This document shows positions 15,001-24,279 of a stretch of DNA of 64,000 bases, one piece after another. The stretch lies in contig NC_056548.1 of the NCBI RefSeq assembly GCF_910596095.1, positions 4,179,151 through 4,243,150 on the forward strand. Reading direction: 5' to 3'. The stretch is from Thunnus maccoyii. Taxonomy: Eukaryota; Chordata; Actinopteri; Scombriformes; Scombridae. Position 1 is the first letter of the stretch; every line of letters starts with the position of its first letter. Below the pieces are notes generated by a model. It saw only the letters and a program-made list of their open reading frames with translations. It was not told the DNA's origin and made no database searches. A program made the translations under genes and the position numbers.

Positions 15001-15117
15001 GGGGAACAGTCAGAAACAGAGATCCCCATCTCACCTCTGAGCTTTAGTCTGGCTGTCATGCAGAGTTTTTTCAGAAGGAAGGGCATCTTCCTCTGTCTCC
15101 TCACCCTGACTCTTCAT
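29..15117 (-). CDS. NLRC3-like FISNA-NACHT-LRR receptor gene, 14 coding exons seen, 3' end outside window
   Basis: This is a cytosolic NOD-like receptor of the fish-expanded NLRC3-like family, presumed to sense or regulate innate immune signals through a NACHT ATPase switch and C-terminal leucine-rich repeats. Coding exons, 5' to 3' on the minus strand: 15117-15035, 13820-13707, 11926-11813, 11560-11447, 10468-10355, 10117-10004, 9766-9653, 9415-9302, 9044-8981, 8817-8589, 6626-4823, 3962-3789, 678-505, 202-29. They sum to 3500 nt (1166 codons plus 2 nt), and the frame is kept at every junction with GT/AG sites throughout. Seven phase 2-2 peptide-repeat exons precede the FISNA-NACHT exon, an architecture known in fish NLR-C proteins. 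No stop or frameshift is visible, so the gene looks intact. More LRR exons and perhaps a B30.2 domain may lie left of position 1. Exon joins are inferred from splice signals and phase, not from transcripts. Confidence 0.9.
505..678 (-). CDS. LRR exon 2 of the NLRC3-like gene
   Basis: A 174-bp phase 2-2 exon with acceptor cttcctcag and donor GTTAGA. The translation begins [18 protein letters not shown] and carries the LRR consensus [20 protein letters not shown], then [10 protein letters not shown]. It is the same size as its neighbours, as expected for the ribonuclease-inhibitor-type repeats of fish NLRs. Confidence 0.9.
690..800. repeat. GATA/GACA-type microsatellite
   Basis: Degenerate tetranucleotide array (tagatagatagat, gacagacagaca, gaccgacagaac) in the intron just upstream of LRR exon 2. 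ORFs read through it are artefacts. Confidence 0.85.
907..1560 (-). mobile_element. Degenerate non-LTR retrotransposon (LINE) fragment in an intron
   Basis: Minus-strand translation shows a reverse-transcriptase N-terminal motif ([18 protein letters not shown], then [11 protein letters not shown]). After an internal deletion comes the C-terminal tail typical of fish L2/Rex-like LINEs ([18 protein letters not shown] and [10 protein letters not shown]). The catalytic core is missing and the reading frame is broken, so it is a dead copy. The exact clade is not determined. Confidence 0.7.
1653..3170. mobile_element. 1.5-kb DNA transposon with ~60-bp terminal inverted repeats, non-autonomous
   Basis: The left end gcactgtttacacctggtat is matched in inverted orientation by the right end (ggtataaacagggc), and the similarity continues about 60 bp inward through gatccgatcacaagtggac. 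A second copy of the subterminal sequence lies at about 3060-3110. The flanks read ctgag on both sides, allowing a short (3-5 bp) target duplication. No transposase-like protein is seen inside, only unremarkable ORFs and a (TC)n run. The superfamily is unassigned; a 3-bp reading of the duplication would suit PIF/Harbinger. Confidence 0.7.
3029..3058. repeat. (TC)n microsatellite
   Basis: Uninterrupted tctctc run inside the inverted-repeat element. It generates the [11 protein letters not shown] artefact on the minus strand. Confidence 0.95.
3171..3430. repeat. Fragment related to the insertion at 12245-13220
   Basis: Shares several strings with the end of the later element, including gaagcaaacccagaagctag, gactgaatgggc and gctcttataatac. 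It is therefore a partial, diverged copy of the same dispersed element lying directly against the 1653-3170 transposon. From about 3431 to the LRR exon at 3789 I recognise nothing. Confidence 0.6.
3789..3962 (-). CDS. LRR exon 1 of the NLRC3-like gene
   Basis: A 174-bp phase 2-2 exon directly downstream of the NACHT exon. The acceptor is ttttttattcag and the donor GTTAGT. It encodes [18 protein letters not shown], then [20 protein letters not shown] and DCRLETLR. Its first base completes a GTA valine codon with the GT that ends the NACHT exon, so the junction is in frame. Confidence 0.92.
3963..4822. other. Intron between NACHT exon and first LRR exon
   Basis: About 860 bases, AT-rich, with no recognisable exon, transposon protein or structured RNA. 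The plus-strand ORFs here (4322-4525, 4543-4878) match no family I know. Confidence 0.7.
4823..6626 (-). CDS. FISNA + NACHT exon of the NLRC3-like gene
   Basis: A single 1804-bp exon, the usual size for fish NLR-C genes. FISNA lies near its N-terminus ([20 protein letters not shown] and then [19 protein letters not shown]). The P-loop NTPase has Walker A GVAGIGKT at about exon residues 97-104, Walker [12 protein letters not shown] at about 168-178, and a sensor-1-like [14 protein letters not shown]. The winged-helix/NACHT-associated region follows ([16 protein letters not shown]), ending LLPVVKAST before the donor GTACGT. All ATPase motifs are present. The acceptor is gtcaatcag, with the first two bases completing AGA from the previous exon. 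The open frame runs on to 4798 and 6645, but those ends are intronic. Confidence 0.95.
6627..8588. other. Intron upstream of the NACHT exon
   Basis: About 2 kb with no exon or transposon signature I can name. ORFs such as 7016-7204 (minus) and 8053-8262 (minus) are not family-like and lack splice support. Confidence 0.65.
8589..8817 (-). CDS. Exon encoding the pre-FISNA helical/acidic segment
   Basis: A 229-bp exon (acceptor tgtgttccag, donor GTAAGA), entering at phase 0 and leaving at phase 1. It encodes [17 protein letters not shown], then [11 protein letters not shown], an acidic linker and [20 protein letters not shown]. This segment immediately precedes FISNA in many fish NLRC3-like proteins. 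It is likely alpha-helical and may be a divergent effector-type helix bundle; no specific fold is claimed. Confidence 0.92.
8981..9044 (-). CDS. 64-bp linker exon of the NLRC3-like gene
   Basis: Entry phase 2, exit phase 0. The acceptor is ccttcacag and the donor GTTTGT. It encodes [20 protein letters not shown] followed by a methionine, and leads in frame into LLEESIV of the next exon, as in related fish proteins. It is too short to be found as an ORF on its own. Confidence 0.85.
9302..9415 (-). CDS. N-terminal peptide-repeat exon 7 (type A)
   Basis: A 114-bp, phase 2-2 exon: acceptor tttctttcag, donor GTGAGG. It encodes [20 protein letters not shown] and ends [11 protein letters not shown]. 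This is the most C-terminal of seven copies of the roughly 38-residue repeat seen before FISNA. Type A copies end in (S/D)DQR and use a GTGAGG donor. Confidence 0.92.
9653..9766 (-). CDS. N-terminal peptide-repeat exon 6 (type B)
   Basis: A 114-bp, phase 2-2 exon encoding [20 protein letters not shown] and ending [11 protein letters not shown] at donor GTAAGG. The exon and its downstream intron are nearly identical to the copy 351 bp away (10004-10117), marking a very recent tandem duplication. Confidence 0.92.
10004..10117 (-). CDS. N-terminal peptide-repeat exon 5 (type B)
   Basis: A 114-bp, phase 2-2 exon with the same sequence as the copy at 9653-9766, including the [16 protein letters not shown] core and the HSSHKKK tail. 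The two share almost identical flanking intron sequence. Confidence 0.92.
10355..10468 (-). CDS. N-terminal peptide-repeat exon 4 (type B)
   Basis: A 114-bp, phase 2-2 exon, donor GTAAGC. It encodes [20 protein letters not shown] and ends [11 protein letters not shown]. It is slightly diverged from the two copies that follow it in the gene, so it predates the latest duplication. Confidence 0.92.
10469..11446. other. Intron with a dispersed repeat; contains an empty insertion site
   Basis: Roughly 10660-11210 looks like a dispersed fish repeat (acttgaccgctgacagttct, then tgacatcacttgaggctatt). The same intron block is duplicated at 11927-13706. Here the string gtgttatgctagtagcgg at about 10767-10784 is uninterrupted, whereas in the other copy a 976-bp element sits in it. 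Confidence 0.7.
11447..11560 (-). CDS. N-terminal peptide-repeat exon 3 (type A)
   Basis: A 114-bp, phase 2-2 exon encoding [20 protein letters not shown] and ending [11 protein letters not shown], donor GTGAGG. Its flanking introns are homologous to those of the other type A copies (9302 and 13707). Confidence 0.9.
11813..11926 (-). CDS. N-terminal peptide-repeat exon 2 (type B)
   Basis: A 114-bp, phase 2-2 exon encoding [20 protein letters not shown] and ending [11 protein letters not shown], donor GTAAGC. It pairs with the type A exon at 11447 as one A-B duplication unit. Confidence 0.92.
11927..13706. other. Duplicated intron carrying a 976-bp insertion
   Basis: This copy of the 10469-11446 intron is longer because of the element at 12245-13220. 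The outer sequence (roughly 11940-12244 and 13221-13700) aligns with the paralogous intron. Confidence 0.75.
12245..13220. mobile_element. 976-bp inserted element flanked by ATGCT repeats
   Basis: The paralogous intron reads gtgttatgctagtagcgg without a break. Here atgct occurs on both sides of a 976-bp insert whose ends are inverted (left catggatgtat; right atacatccatg). That is the signature of a transposition with a short target duplication. No recognisable protein is encoded, and the superfamily is unknown. A related fragment lies at 3171-3430. Confidence 0.75.
13707..13820 (-). CDS. N-terminal peptide-repeat exon 1 (type A)
   Basis: A 114-bp, phase 2-2 exon with acceptor tttcttttag and donor GTGAGG. 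It encodes [20 protein letters not shown] and ends [11 protein letters not shown]. It follows the start exon in transcription order. Confidence 0.9.
13821..15034. other. First coding intron of the NLRC3-like gene
   Basis: Mostly unremarkable AT-rich sequence. A poly-A run at about 14179-14197 is followed by ggccatatcgcccagctcta, the inverted terminal motif of a fish hAT-like MITE (tagagctgggcgatatggcc). No exon is recognised. Confidence 0.6.
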
Positions 15118-15127
15118 CGCTGTACAC
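15035..15127 (-). CDS. Start-codon exon of the NLRC3-like gene
   Basis: ATG at 15117-15115 encodes [20 protein letters not shown], then DSQTKAQR, ending at donor GTGAGA (phase 2). The exon begins after ctgtttacag at 15128, so 15127-15118 would be 5' UTR joined from an upstream non-coding exon that I cannot locate. It is homologous to the MNQC... start exons on the plus strand at 30-44 kb and 59 kb. That homology, the shared phase and the same donor support the start choice. Confidence 0.85.
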
Positions 15128-16056
15128 CTGTAAACAGACACATTCAACATGGCGAGAGAGCTGTTCATGTCTTCTGTAGGTAGAAATTTGAACCACTCCA
15201 GTTCAGTATAGTCAGATCATTTTGAAGAGTTTTGATGATACAGATTTGTTTGAACATGTAAAACAAACAATCTTATCTGCACTGAACTATGGTGACATTA
15301 TTTATATATGCATGCTCCACCATCTAAACTTCACTCTTGTACAAGAGTGTTGGCTGCCCACCTTTTAAAACCCTTTTAGAAAAAACAGCCCATATATTTT
15401 ACCTCCTGCAGTTCAGTTAAATTCTAGAAATTCAAATCTGCTACATTTGTATCCATCCCATAATAATCTGGACTGCTCTAAATGCAAGGATCCCCAACAT
15501 TGCCAAGTAAATGTGGTCTTCAATACTCTGAATTGAATATTAGGCCAACAGAAGAACATTTACTCAAATTATATTATATTTCTTTAGGGAATAGCAAAGT
15601 ATGATAAACAACATGGACATATATTATTACCTTATGGTCCTTTATCTGATCTTCCTGGTCACTCTGCTCTCCTTTCCTCCTCTTTTCTTCTTAACTTCTC
15701 TCACTTTCTCAACTGCACTGATTTAATGTCATCCACTGAAAGAAGAAATACAAAACAAAAAAGTATTAAGATTTCTGATCATTAACTTAAGATGCAAAAA
15801 AGATTGAATGCATATCTTATTCTCTTACATCTGCTACTGGCACCTCTGCTCTCCTTTACTCCTTTGTTCATCACTCCTTTCTTCTAAACACATTTTTTTC
15901 AAGTTTTCACATCTCATTTCTTATTCTCTCCCTCATTCTTTTCCTCACTTTCTATTTCACTTCTCCCTTTCTTCTCTCTTCCTCACTCCTTAAATCCTGA
16001 CTTCCATTTCCATTTCTGTCCTCTTCTCACCGATTCTCCACTCCTCTCGGCTCCTC
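15128..16056. other. 5' flank of the NLRC3-like gene
   Basis: Presumed to contain the promoter and a 5' UTR exon, but neither can be pinned down. The segment 15650-16050 is pyrimidine-rich (runs of tcctcctcttttcttc). No coding exon recognised. Confidence 0.5.
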
Positions 16057-16924
16057 GCAATGGTCTGTATTCCTGTGGATGTGTTTCAACATGTACTGCT
16101 TTTATCTTGAAATATATGTACTTGTACTTTGAAATATTCTTTCAATCAGTCATTCAACCTTTATCTATACAGGGTGGTCCAATGAGAGCAGAATCACTCT
16201 GCACTTGTATGGGTTTTTTTCTCCATTTTTCTCCTCTCTTCTTCTCTTAACGTCTGCTTTTTACTCTCTACTGCGCCACAGGTTTTCTCCTGTCCTTTCC
16301 TCTTCGCTCTCTCACTCATTTCCCCTCATTTCCCCTCCTGGCTCATCCATAAGGTAGTTAGCTAGCTAGCTTGCCAGCTAGCTAGCTAGCTAACTACAAG
16401 CGCAGATGTGGCACAACTGAATGAAACACGACAAACCTAACCTCCCATGACAATGTCACTTTTGCTCAATTGATTTGCTGGTGCAGTCAGAGAGACTGAC
16501 ACAAAGTAAAAGACACAAAGTTGAAGTTATTTTAAAAACCCTAAAAGATTCAGTGCTTTTGAGAAAGTATAAATCTTCCAGTTAACTTGGTTTTTTATCC
16601 TCTATTGTTGCATTCAAATGCCTTTACTACTGATTAATTCGTGTTCTTATCCTTTTACCACTGTATGCCCATCTATAATTTGCATTTTTAAACTTTAATG
16701 GTTGTCTAAATATTTGTTTATTTCTTTGTGACACTTTTGGTTTCATTGTCCTGTGCAAACAGGACGACCCATACAAGTGCAGAGTGATTCTGCTCTCATT
16801 GGACCACCCTGTACAGATAAAGGTTGAATGACTGATTGAAAGAATATTTCAAAGTACAAGTACAAATATTTCAAGATAAAAGCAGTACATGTTGAAACAC
16901 ATCCACAGGAATGCAGGCCATTGC
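16057..16924. mobile_element. Foldback-like element with 157-bp inverted arms
   Basis: The left arm 16057-16213 (gcaatggtctgtattcctgt ... cacttgtatggg) recurs in inverted orientation at 16768-16924 with few mismatches. The 554-bp core has no protein signature and includes a gctagctagc-rich palindrome at about 16358-16400. Long arms and a non-coding core suit a non-autonomous DNA transposon; no clear target duplication was identified. Confidence 0.8.
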
Positions 16925-17272
16925 ATTTTTTTATGCTGTGCTGTTTTCAATCTGAATTGTCAGCAAGTACATTAATAAGGCCTTGGCACTGGAACACCTG
17001 AATGGGATGTTGCCAAGTTACACACACAGATTAGCCAAAATGTCTCCTAAGAAAAAGGTTTGTTCTCCTGTGGCCTTTACTGCTCCTCACTGATCTCCTG
17101 TTGCTGATGTTTTGCTCACCTGCCATATTTACTTGGATTTGTTCATAAAGACTGTCTGCTGGATATCAACTGTAAACCAGCCTCACCTACAAGTAACAAG
17201 CATAAAAACCATACATGTTCTGCCAGTAAGGAACCTACTTCAGTGTTTGAACAAGTTTCATGACGTCATACA
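16925..17272. other. Intergenic, nothing recognised
   Basis: About 350 bases between two transposons, with no feature I can support. Confidence 0.6.
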
Positions 17273-20200
17273 TACAATTCCAGATTCCAAAAAAGTTGGG
17301 ACGTTGTGTAAAACATAAATAAAATAGAATGTGATAATTTGCTTTTTTTGACATATATTCAATTGAAAACAGTACAAAGGCCATATATTTAATGTTTTAC
17401 CTTATCAACCTTATAGATTTTTGTAAATATATGTTTATTCTGAATTTCATGTCAACAACACCTTTCAAAAAAGTTGGGACAGGGGCAACAAAAGACTGGG
17501 AAAGTTGTAGAATGCTCAAAAACACCTGAGGGATGTACTCTGAATCAATCTCAACATACCCAGGCTTTCTCTGAGTGAGCTGGCTTGACAAACCCTAAAC
17601 TCGCACTCAGAGATAAGTGGTATCACGGCAGTGGTTATCAACTTTCTTCTATTAACCCAGGCTTTCTGCTTCAGGGTCTGTGCACTTTCCTGTAAAAAGG
17701 GGCATTTGGTGCATCACTACTTCCTACTTCCTCCTACTTCAATCAGGAGGAGCAGGTCATTATAATGGAGAACTATGAAGAATATAAATACATTATCACA
17801 GCAAAAGGCAACATTGTTGCTGTGTAGTGTCAAATTGATGGATGACAGTTGAAGAAAACACCAGATCAATAACTGCTTTTTGATGATAAAAAAATCAGGA
17901 GTCAGAGGTCCAAGCAGCAAAGTGTTCTTTAATGCCGGCAATAAAGGAGAGCAAATTAGCGCATACAAGATGAACCAGGTCGCTCTGAAGGTTTTCTCCT
18001 TCAGGGTGTAGTTTTTATACCCTTGGGTTGGCATAGGTCACACCTATTGTCCATCCTCTTTATCTTTGGCCAATTACGCCATTATATTTTATCTTCGTCA
18101 CTCGTTGTTGGTCAAATCTCTTCAAGACAGGTTTTGAGCTGTTGTGGATATGTACTGGCATATTCAATTCTATCTGGTTATGTCCATTTTTTTATTTAAG
18201 GGATCATTTTACACCATTATTGCCAAGTTGTCTTCTGGCCTTTATTTTTTTACAAGTTATTCTAGTCACTTTACACCCTTATTTCTTGATCTTCTCCAGA
18301 GTGTATTTTTAAAAAAGGTGAAGACTTTAATGCAGACCCAAGCAAAGTGACATGTAATACAAACACACTCAAATTTCTCCAGTGTATGATTATGATTCTT
18401 TTACCGTGCTTCTATACGTATATCATGATTAAATGTGATTCATGAGATTACAAATACATCATCAATAAGATTCTAACACACTAGCATTTATTGCTTATAA
18501 AATTTATGAAATCAATCTGCATAGCTTAATATTGTCTTTAAGCACACCAATGACACTTAATGAAAATACACCACAGCTGCAAATGAGGCGAGAGAGGAAT
18601 GCTGGCATAAAATTGCTGATAGTATAAATTCGTAAGTTAATATATTTATTTTGCCACTCAATACCTCCCACATTCAGAGCTCTTAAACTTGATGCAGCAG
18701 ATTTAAATATTATCCTCAAGAGGTGCATTTAGGTCTGACTCTGTCCCATAATGAAGGATAAGTGGAAAGTTTTTGGCCAAATCAAAGTGAGATTAATTTT
18801 ATAGATTGAATATTGTCTGTGATAAATACCAAGAGACTAATCAGTTGTTGATTTTTCTTTTGTTCAAAGTATTATTTTCATTACTTTTTAGTTTTTATTA
18901 GTTTTTTTTAAATACAGCTTGATGTATTTTGACCAAATCCCATCCCACAAGTATCCCTAACCTATTGCACCATTACAAATTTACAATATGACATATAAAA
19001 CAATGGTAAGTATGATGAAAGAACAATCAATTTTCTAATTGGTGTTCTAATAGCTGCAGTATCAGCAGTGTTAAATGGAACGTACAGCAAATTAGCACTT
19101 TTTATAGCCAGTTTAAACCGAAACTCGTAACATAACCTGCTCCGGACCAGGTTAAGTTGGCAGCATAAGTTACCATGGTGATCTAGCCAGGTTAAAAGAG
19201 ACATTGAGAACCCTGGCTTTAGGCTCCACATACCTCGATAACCCACTAATCTCGCTTCATTGTACACCCCTCTGTTTGGAAGATTCCACAGGTAAACAGG
19301 TTAATTGGTAACAGGTATCATGATTGGGTATAAAAGGAGCATCCCTGAAAGGCTCAGTCTTTCACAAGCAAGGATGGGGTGAGGTTCATCACTTTTTGAA
19401 AAACTGTGTGGGCAAATAGTCCAACGGTTTAAGAACAACATTTGTCAGTGCACAATTGCAAGGAATGTTGGGATTTCACCATCTACAGTCCATAATATCA
19501 TTAAAAGATTCAGAGAATATGGAGAAATCTCTGCACATAAGGGGCAAGGACGAAAACCAACACTGAATGCCCGTTACCTTCGATCCCTCAGGCGGCACTG
19601 CATTAAAGCCTGAAATCATTCTGTAATGGATATTACTATCGGGCTCGGGAACACTTTGGAAAACCGTTGTCAGTTAACACAGTTCGTCGCTGCATCTACA
19701 GATGCAAGCTGAGACTCTACCATGCAAAGCAAAAGCCGTATAGCTCATCTGAGATGGACTGATGCAAAGTGAAAAAGTGTGCTGTGGTCTGACAAGACAA
19801 CATTTCAAATTGTTTTTGGAAATCATGGACGTCGTGTCCTCCGGGCTAAAGAAGAAAAAGACCATCCAGATTGTTATCAGAGCAAAGTTCAAAAGCCAGC
19901 ATCTGTGATGATATGGAGGTGTGATAGTGCTCATGGCATAGGTAACTTGCACATCTGTGAAGGCACCTGCATTCTTCGTGTGTTACAACAGTGTGGCTTC
20001 GTAGTAAAAGAGTGTGGGTACTAGACTGGCCTGCCTGCAGTCCAGACCTGTCTCCCATTGAAAATGTGTGGCACATTATGAAGCGCAAAATACAAAGAAA
20101 ACCTGGACTGCTGAGCAACTGAAGTCACATATCAAGCAAGAATGGGAAAAAATGTCACTTTCAAAAACTTCAATAATTAGTGTTCTCAGTTCCCCAACAT

Positions 20201-20318
20201 TTACTGAGTGTTGTTAAAAGAAAATGTGATGTAACACAGTGGTAAACAGGCCCCTGTCCCAACTTTTTTGGAACGTGTTACAGGCATCAAATTCAGAATG
20301 GGTGTATATTTCATAGCC
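17273..20318 (+). mobile_element. Tc1/mariner-like transposon, broken by a nested insertion and truncated at its right end
   Basis: The left end begins tacaattccagattccaaaa, followed by the subterminal motifs aaaaaagttgggacgttgtg and gttgggacaggggcaa. The internal segment resumes at 19275 (tttggaagattccacaggta), with plus-strand transposase remnants in broken frames, ending in the Tc1 motif DWPACSPDLSPIENVWH at about 20024-20074. The right side has the inverted motif cccaacttttttggaacgtg but stops at about 20318 without the outer repeat. Many stops and frameshifts are present, so it encodes no active transposase. Confidence 0.88.
17529..19271. mobile_element. 1743-bp DNA transposon nested in the Tc1-like element, 3-bp target duplication CTG
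   Basis: The Tc1-like sequence aacacctg|tttggaag is split: ctg occurs at 17526-17528 and again at 19272-19274. Between them lies an insert with imperfect inverted ends AGGGATGTAC and GTACACCCCT. A 3-bp duplication with such ends suggests a PIF/Harbinger-type non-autonomous element. No transposase motif is found; the inner ORFs are not family-like. Confidence 0.75.
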
Positions 20319-22380
20319 GACAGCATGGGTGGGTACTGGGGGCAATGCCTGTCCAATTGGGCTTTTGTGCCCCCCTAAAATTCAGACTGACAGCTTGCCC
20401 ACCCTATCAGATTCATGAAAACTTCCTCTCTTACTGTACTTGACTGACGTTAGGCTACACGCGCTGTCACAAGCGGTTTCGTGTTGCTAGGAGCTAGATG
20501 AAAGTTGGAAACTTTGTTACCTAGGATACATGCTGTTGAAGTCACATCTGCATTAAGTCAGACACTTTATAAATTAATCTGTGGATGAAATATTGAAAAT
20601 TACAGAATTAAGTGATTAGCTGGTAGTATATTTGTAGGTTACAACTTCTTTGCTGCTTTTCTCAGGGACCTATTTTCACATTTTATTCACTTAATTATTA
20701 ATAACAATCAATAATAATAATAATAATAATACGAATATATAAATGAATAAATAAATACAAAAATATATGTAACATTTATATATTTAATGTCTCATTTAAT
20801 TTGTGATTTATTTATAGTGACAATTAGGCATTAAATTACATAATTATTTATTTATTTATTTATTTAAGCGCTAAATTATATAATTATTTAGTTATTTATA
20901 TATTTCGTTTCGGCCGTTAAAATCCTCCATATAAATAATCATCAGTTGCTGATTAAATGCCGATTAATATTTTTATCACATTATTCTCCATCTATCGGCT
21001 GTTTGTCTGTAAACCAACGTTATCTTGTTGGTTTGTCTTTCCCAAGTTCAGATTTTGTTAAGTGTAAAAACTAACACAACAAAATATGACTCCCCCTCAG
21101 TCTCTCCCCTGTTGCCACTAGTGACAAATAGGATTCAGATATGTCAGCAAAGAGATTTTATTTGTGTCGCAATTTGAATTGTTCAATATTGCCTAAGAGG
21201 GGACTTGAATTTCGTTTAGTGAAACGAAATCTCTCATAAAATATCTCCCTCCCGATTTACTATTCTTCCATTATTCATTCATCCTGCAGTAAACTGAAGA
21301 TAATAAGACTGCTTTAGGTAAACATATTTAAACAGATGTGTAGCGCGCAGACATCGCGAGTGGCTCGTAGCTTGAAGTGAGTGCGCGTTCACGTGGAGGG
21401 CAGTTGGAAAAATCTACAACACCCTTTGAACACGAACACAGGTTAGGCTATTAAAACTAACACAGGACATCCACTAACATGTTGAGACGTTGAAAATGAT
21501 AATGATACACTGAGGATGCGTTTCAAATGACTTGTCAAAGTGTAAAACACCTTTGAGGTGGAAGACAATCCTGTGGGAATCCAGTCAAGCGCTTATCAGG
21601 AAGTGATGAGAAACTCGGGAGACTTTAGGCTACTCCCATTCTGTCACAAATATAAATGGTTCTCTCTCGGGAGAAAATAAAAAAATAAAAATGCATGAAG
21701 ACGAAAATAAACAGGAACCCAAATTGTACTTTGATATTTGGTTCAAAGTCCATTGTGGTTACTTACCAAATAAAATCACACAAGTAAACTCTCAGCCGCT
21801 GCCAAGAAAGCTGCTGTTTTGGTGAACTCTCCTGAAATGCAGGAAAGTCCCCAATCAGTCTCTCTGCATTGTAGCCTATACATTGGTAACGTCACTTGCA
21901 AAATACACATGTAAAACGTAAGCCTATGTTGTCCATGGATGCATACATCCATGATGTTATCACCTTAAGGCCATAAAGTCATAAGTCATAAAGTGCTTCA
22001 CATAATCACATTATCACACACTTTATTAAAGCTGCTATAATTTTGAGGCAATCAGTTAGGGATGAGGGGCAGGAAGTAGCTCTCAACAGTGCCATCCCTT
22101 TAGTGACATGCACAACAGGCTGATAGACACAAAAATCACAGTGGAAAAATACAGCTTGCGTCATTCATTTCAATATCAGTCATTTTGAGATACAGCAAGC
22201 AAGTCAGATATTTTACTTAGAAGTTGGTGGAGACCAAAACAGAGATTAAAGAGAGTGAATATTGGACTTACAGTCGCTAGACAGAATAAATGAATGCTAA
22301 TGTTGCTCTGTGTCTCCTGGATGTGTAAACAAGTATCTCTTTGTTAAGTTCAACTTTACAATTTAAAAGATGAGACTAAG
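20319..22380. other. Intergenic, AT-rich
   Basis: A short (AAT)n run lies near 20716-20740 and tttatttattta stretches at about 20840-20900. No exon or transposase signature. The stretch 22060-22340 looks like a dispersed repeat by style, but I cannot prove it here. Confidence 0.55.
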
Positions 22381-22389
22381 TCAATGTTG

Positions 22390-22896
22390 TGTTTTCAGTT
22401 TTGTTGTGTTTTCCACTGCCCCCAAGTGACAGAAATCAGCTGACAGCAAACAAATTGCCACACAAAACATGTGTCTTATAAAACATGGATGGCTTTTGAT
22501 AGTCTGGCTGAGAAATGGTATATCTGAAAACTGAATGTCTTTACAAACTGTAGATCTATATCTAACCATGTGTTATCTGATTGAATGGAGTGGATCCATT
22601 TGTATATATATTGAAGCTGATTTGCCAGAGAATAATGGTAAAAATTTGGAGCTTCCAAGCCTCCTCATGTTTTTGATTTTTGCAGAGTGGCAAGCATATA
22701 TCTTGGTGTCTTTTTTGGAGATGATTGAGTCAAGAGATTTAAAACTTTTGTGGGTAGACTGAGTTGGAATCATTGAAAATAGATCATTTATTTTAGGAGA
22801 TATTGTCATTTTAACAGTGGCTATTCTGCCCAAAATGGAGAGTGGTAGGTTCATCCAGTGGTGGAGGTTGTAACAGCCCTTTGCTTGGTTGAACAA
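22390..22896 (-). mobile_element. L1-type LINE reverse-transcriptase C-terminal remnant
   Basis: Minus-strand translation gives HHWMNLPLSILGRIATVKM, then KSFKSLDSIIS, and in another frame PNFYHYSLANQLQYIYKWI. This order is diagnostic of the post-RT region of L1-clade elements. Frameshifts separate the blocks and no endonuclease or core RT is present, so it is a dead fragment. Confidence 0.82.
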
Positions 22897-24085
22897 GACG
22901 CAGAAAGTCCCAAGCTGATGTTACATGGTTTATTTATTTCTCATCACCAACTCCAAATAACTTTTCCCTCAAATAAACAAACATAAACACATTTAAATTC
23001 ACACAAAGAACGACACCACTGCTGCTCTAATAAGATGACGTTGCACACTAATAACGTAAACGAACAGAACAAAACGTTTAAACAATTTGAATTAACAACT
23101 CAACCCGCGGTACCTGCAGTAAAGGCAATTAAGACTTCACATATCTCATTCCACTCACCAAGAGTGGTAACCGAGATTTTCAGATAGTTTTCTTTCATTT
23201 TGACTCTGGATACCATTAGCATTGCGTCAACTCTCCATGCATGTTTAACCTGCCATGCACACCAGGACTGGAGGCTTCAAGGTTCCACATCACACTTGTG
23301 TAAACTGAATACTGGACCAGGATTTGCAATTTACAATTTTAAAAAAAAAAGATTCCACATGAAAAAGATCATAAAAAGAAATAAGTAAGGTCTAAACTAA
23401 AATGGCCCTTTTTAAGTCTTGAGGAGCAAAAATCACCTTCCGAGTTGTGCATTAAAATAGTCCTTAATTTGAAATAATTAAAATAATCTGCTTTTGAAAT
23501 TATGATTTTTCATTCCTATATAACATTACAACCACATCAGCTGGTGGTGCTAATAGCTCCTACTAGAACCTGTGTGTAGGATTGGAATTAGATAGTTGTT
23601 GTGAGTTCATATTATTTGTCCTTTGTTGCAGTTGTTAGACTTTGAAGATGCCTTGTGCGTACTGAGGATAACAACCGTCAGGTTTAACATTTGTGATGGC
23701 AATTTTATTATTTATTTAATAAATGCATTCCTGGTTTACATAGCACCCTTAATCTAACTAATCTAGACAAGTGCAGGTGGATGTTTCTTGACTTAATCCA
23801 AGAGGTTAGGTCGGGTAGAAATGCAGGAAATTTGTTTAAAGTTACATTTTTTTTCTGGGGGAGGAACCCCAAACCCCCTCCTGGATCTTTAAAACCTTAA
23901 GACCAGAATTTGGCAGCAATTTAAGTAACAGTGAAGATATAAAAACTTGACATAGATTTAGATAATTTTCTCAGACGACAAGCTGTTGGCACAATGCTGG
24001 AACAAAAAGTGATGTGATAGATAAATTTATTGTGCAACATACACAAAAAGCTCTTGTTCATAAAACTGTCCCCAAAAAACAAGGA
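22897..24085. other. Intergenic, nothing recognised
   Basis: AT-rich, with a short poly-A run at about 23340. ORFs such as 23200-23388 lack family similarity or splice context. Confidence 0.55.
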
Positions 24086-24279
24086 CCACAGGACTTAACA
24101 ACTACAGACTCATTGCCCTGACATTTGGGGTCATGAAGTCCTTTGAGCGCCTTGTGCTGACTCACCTTAAAGTCATCACAGACCCAGTCCAGGTTCCCCT
24201 GCAGTTCACCTACAGAGCCAACAATAGAGCTGAAACCGACTCTGATTTCACCTCTTTTACTTCTCCCTCATATCACATA
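24086..24279 (+). mobile_element. LINE reverse-transcriptase fragment, copy 1
   Basis: The plus-strand reading includes TFGVMKSFERLVLTHLKVIT, then PLQFTYRANN. This is the RT block that in intact fish LINEs precedes the catalytic motif. The fragment is cut off by the hAT-like MITE beginning at 24280. Part of it is repeated at 25770-25914. Confidence 0.75.

Noticed and set aside
17717..18034. 105-codon ORF within the nested element
   Set aside because: No transposase motif or similarity recognised; the element appears non-autonomous.
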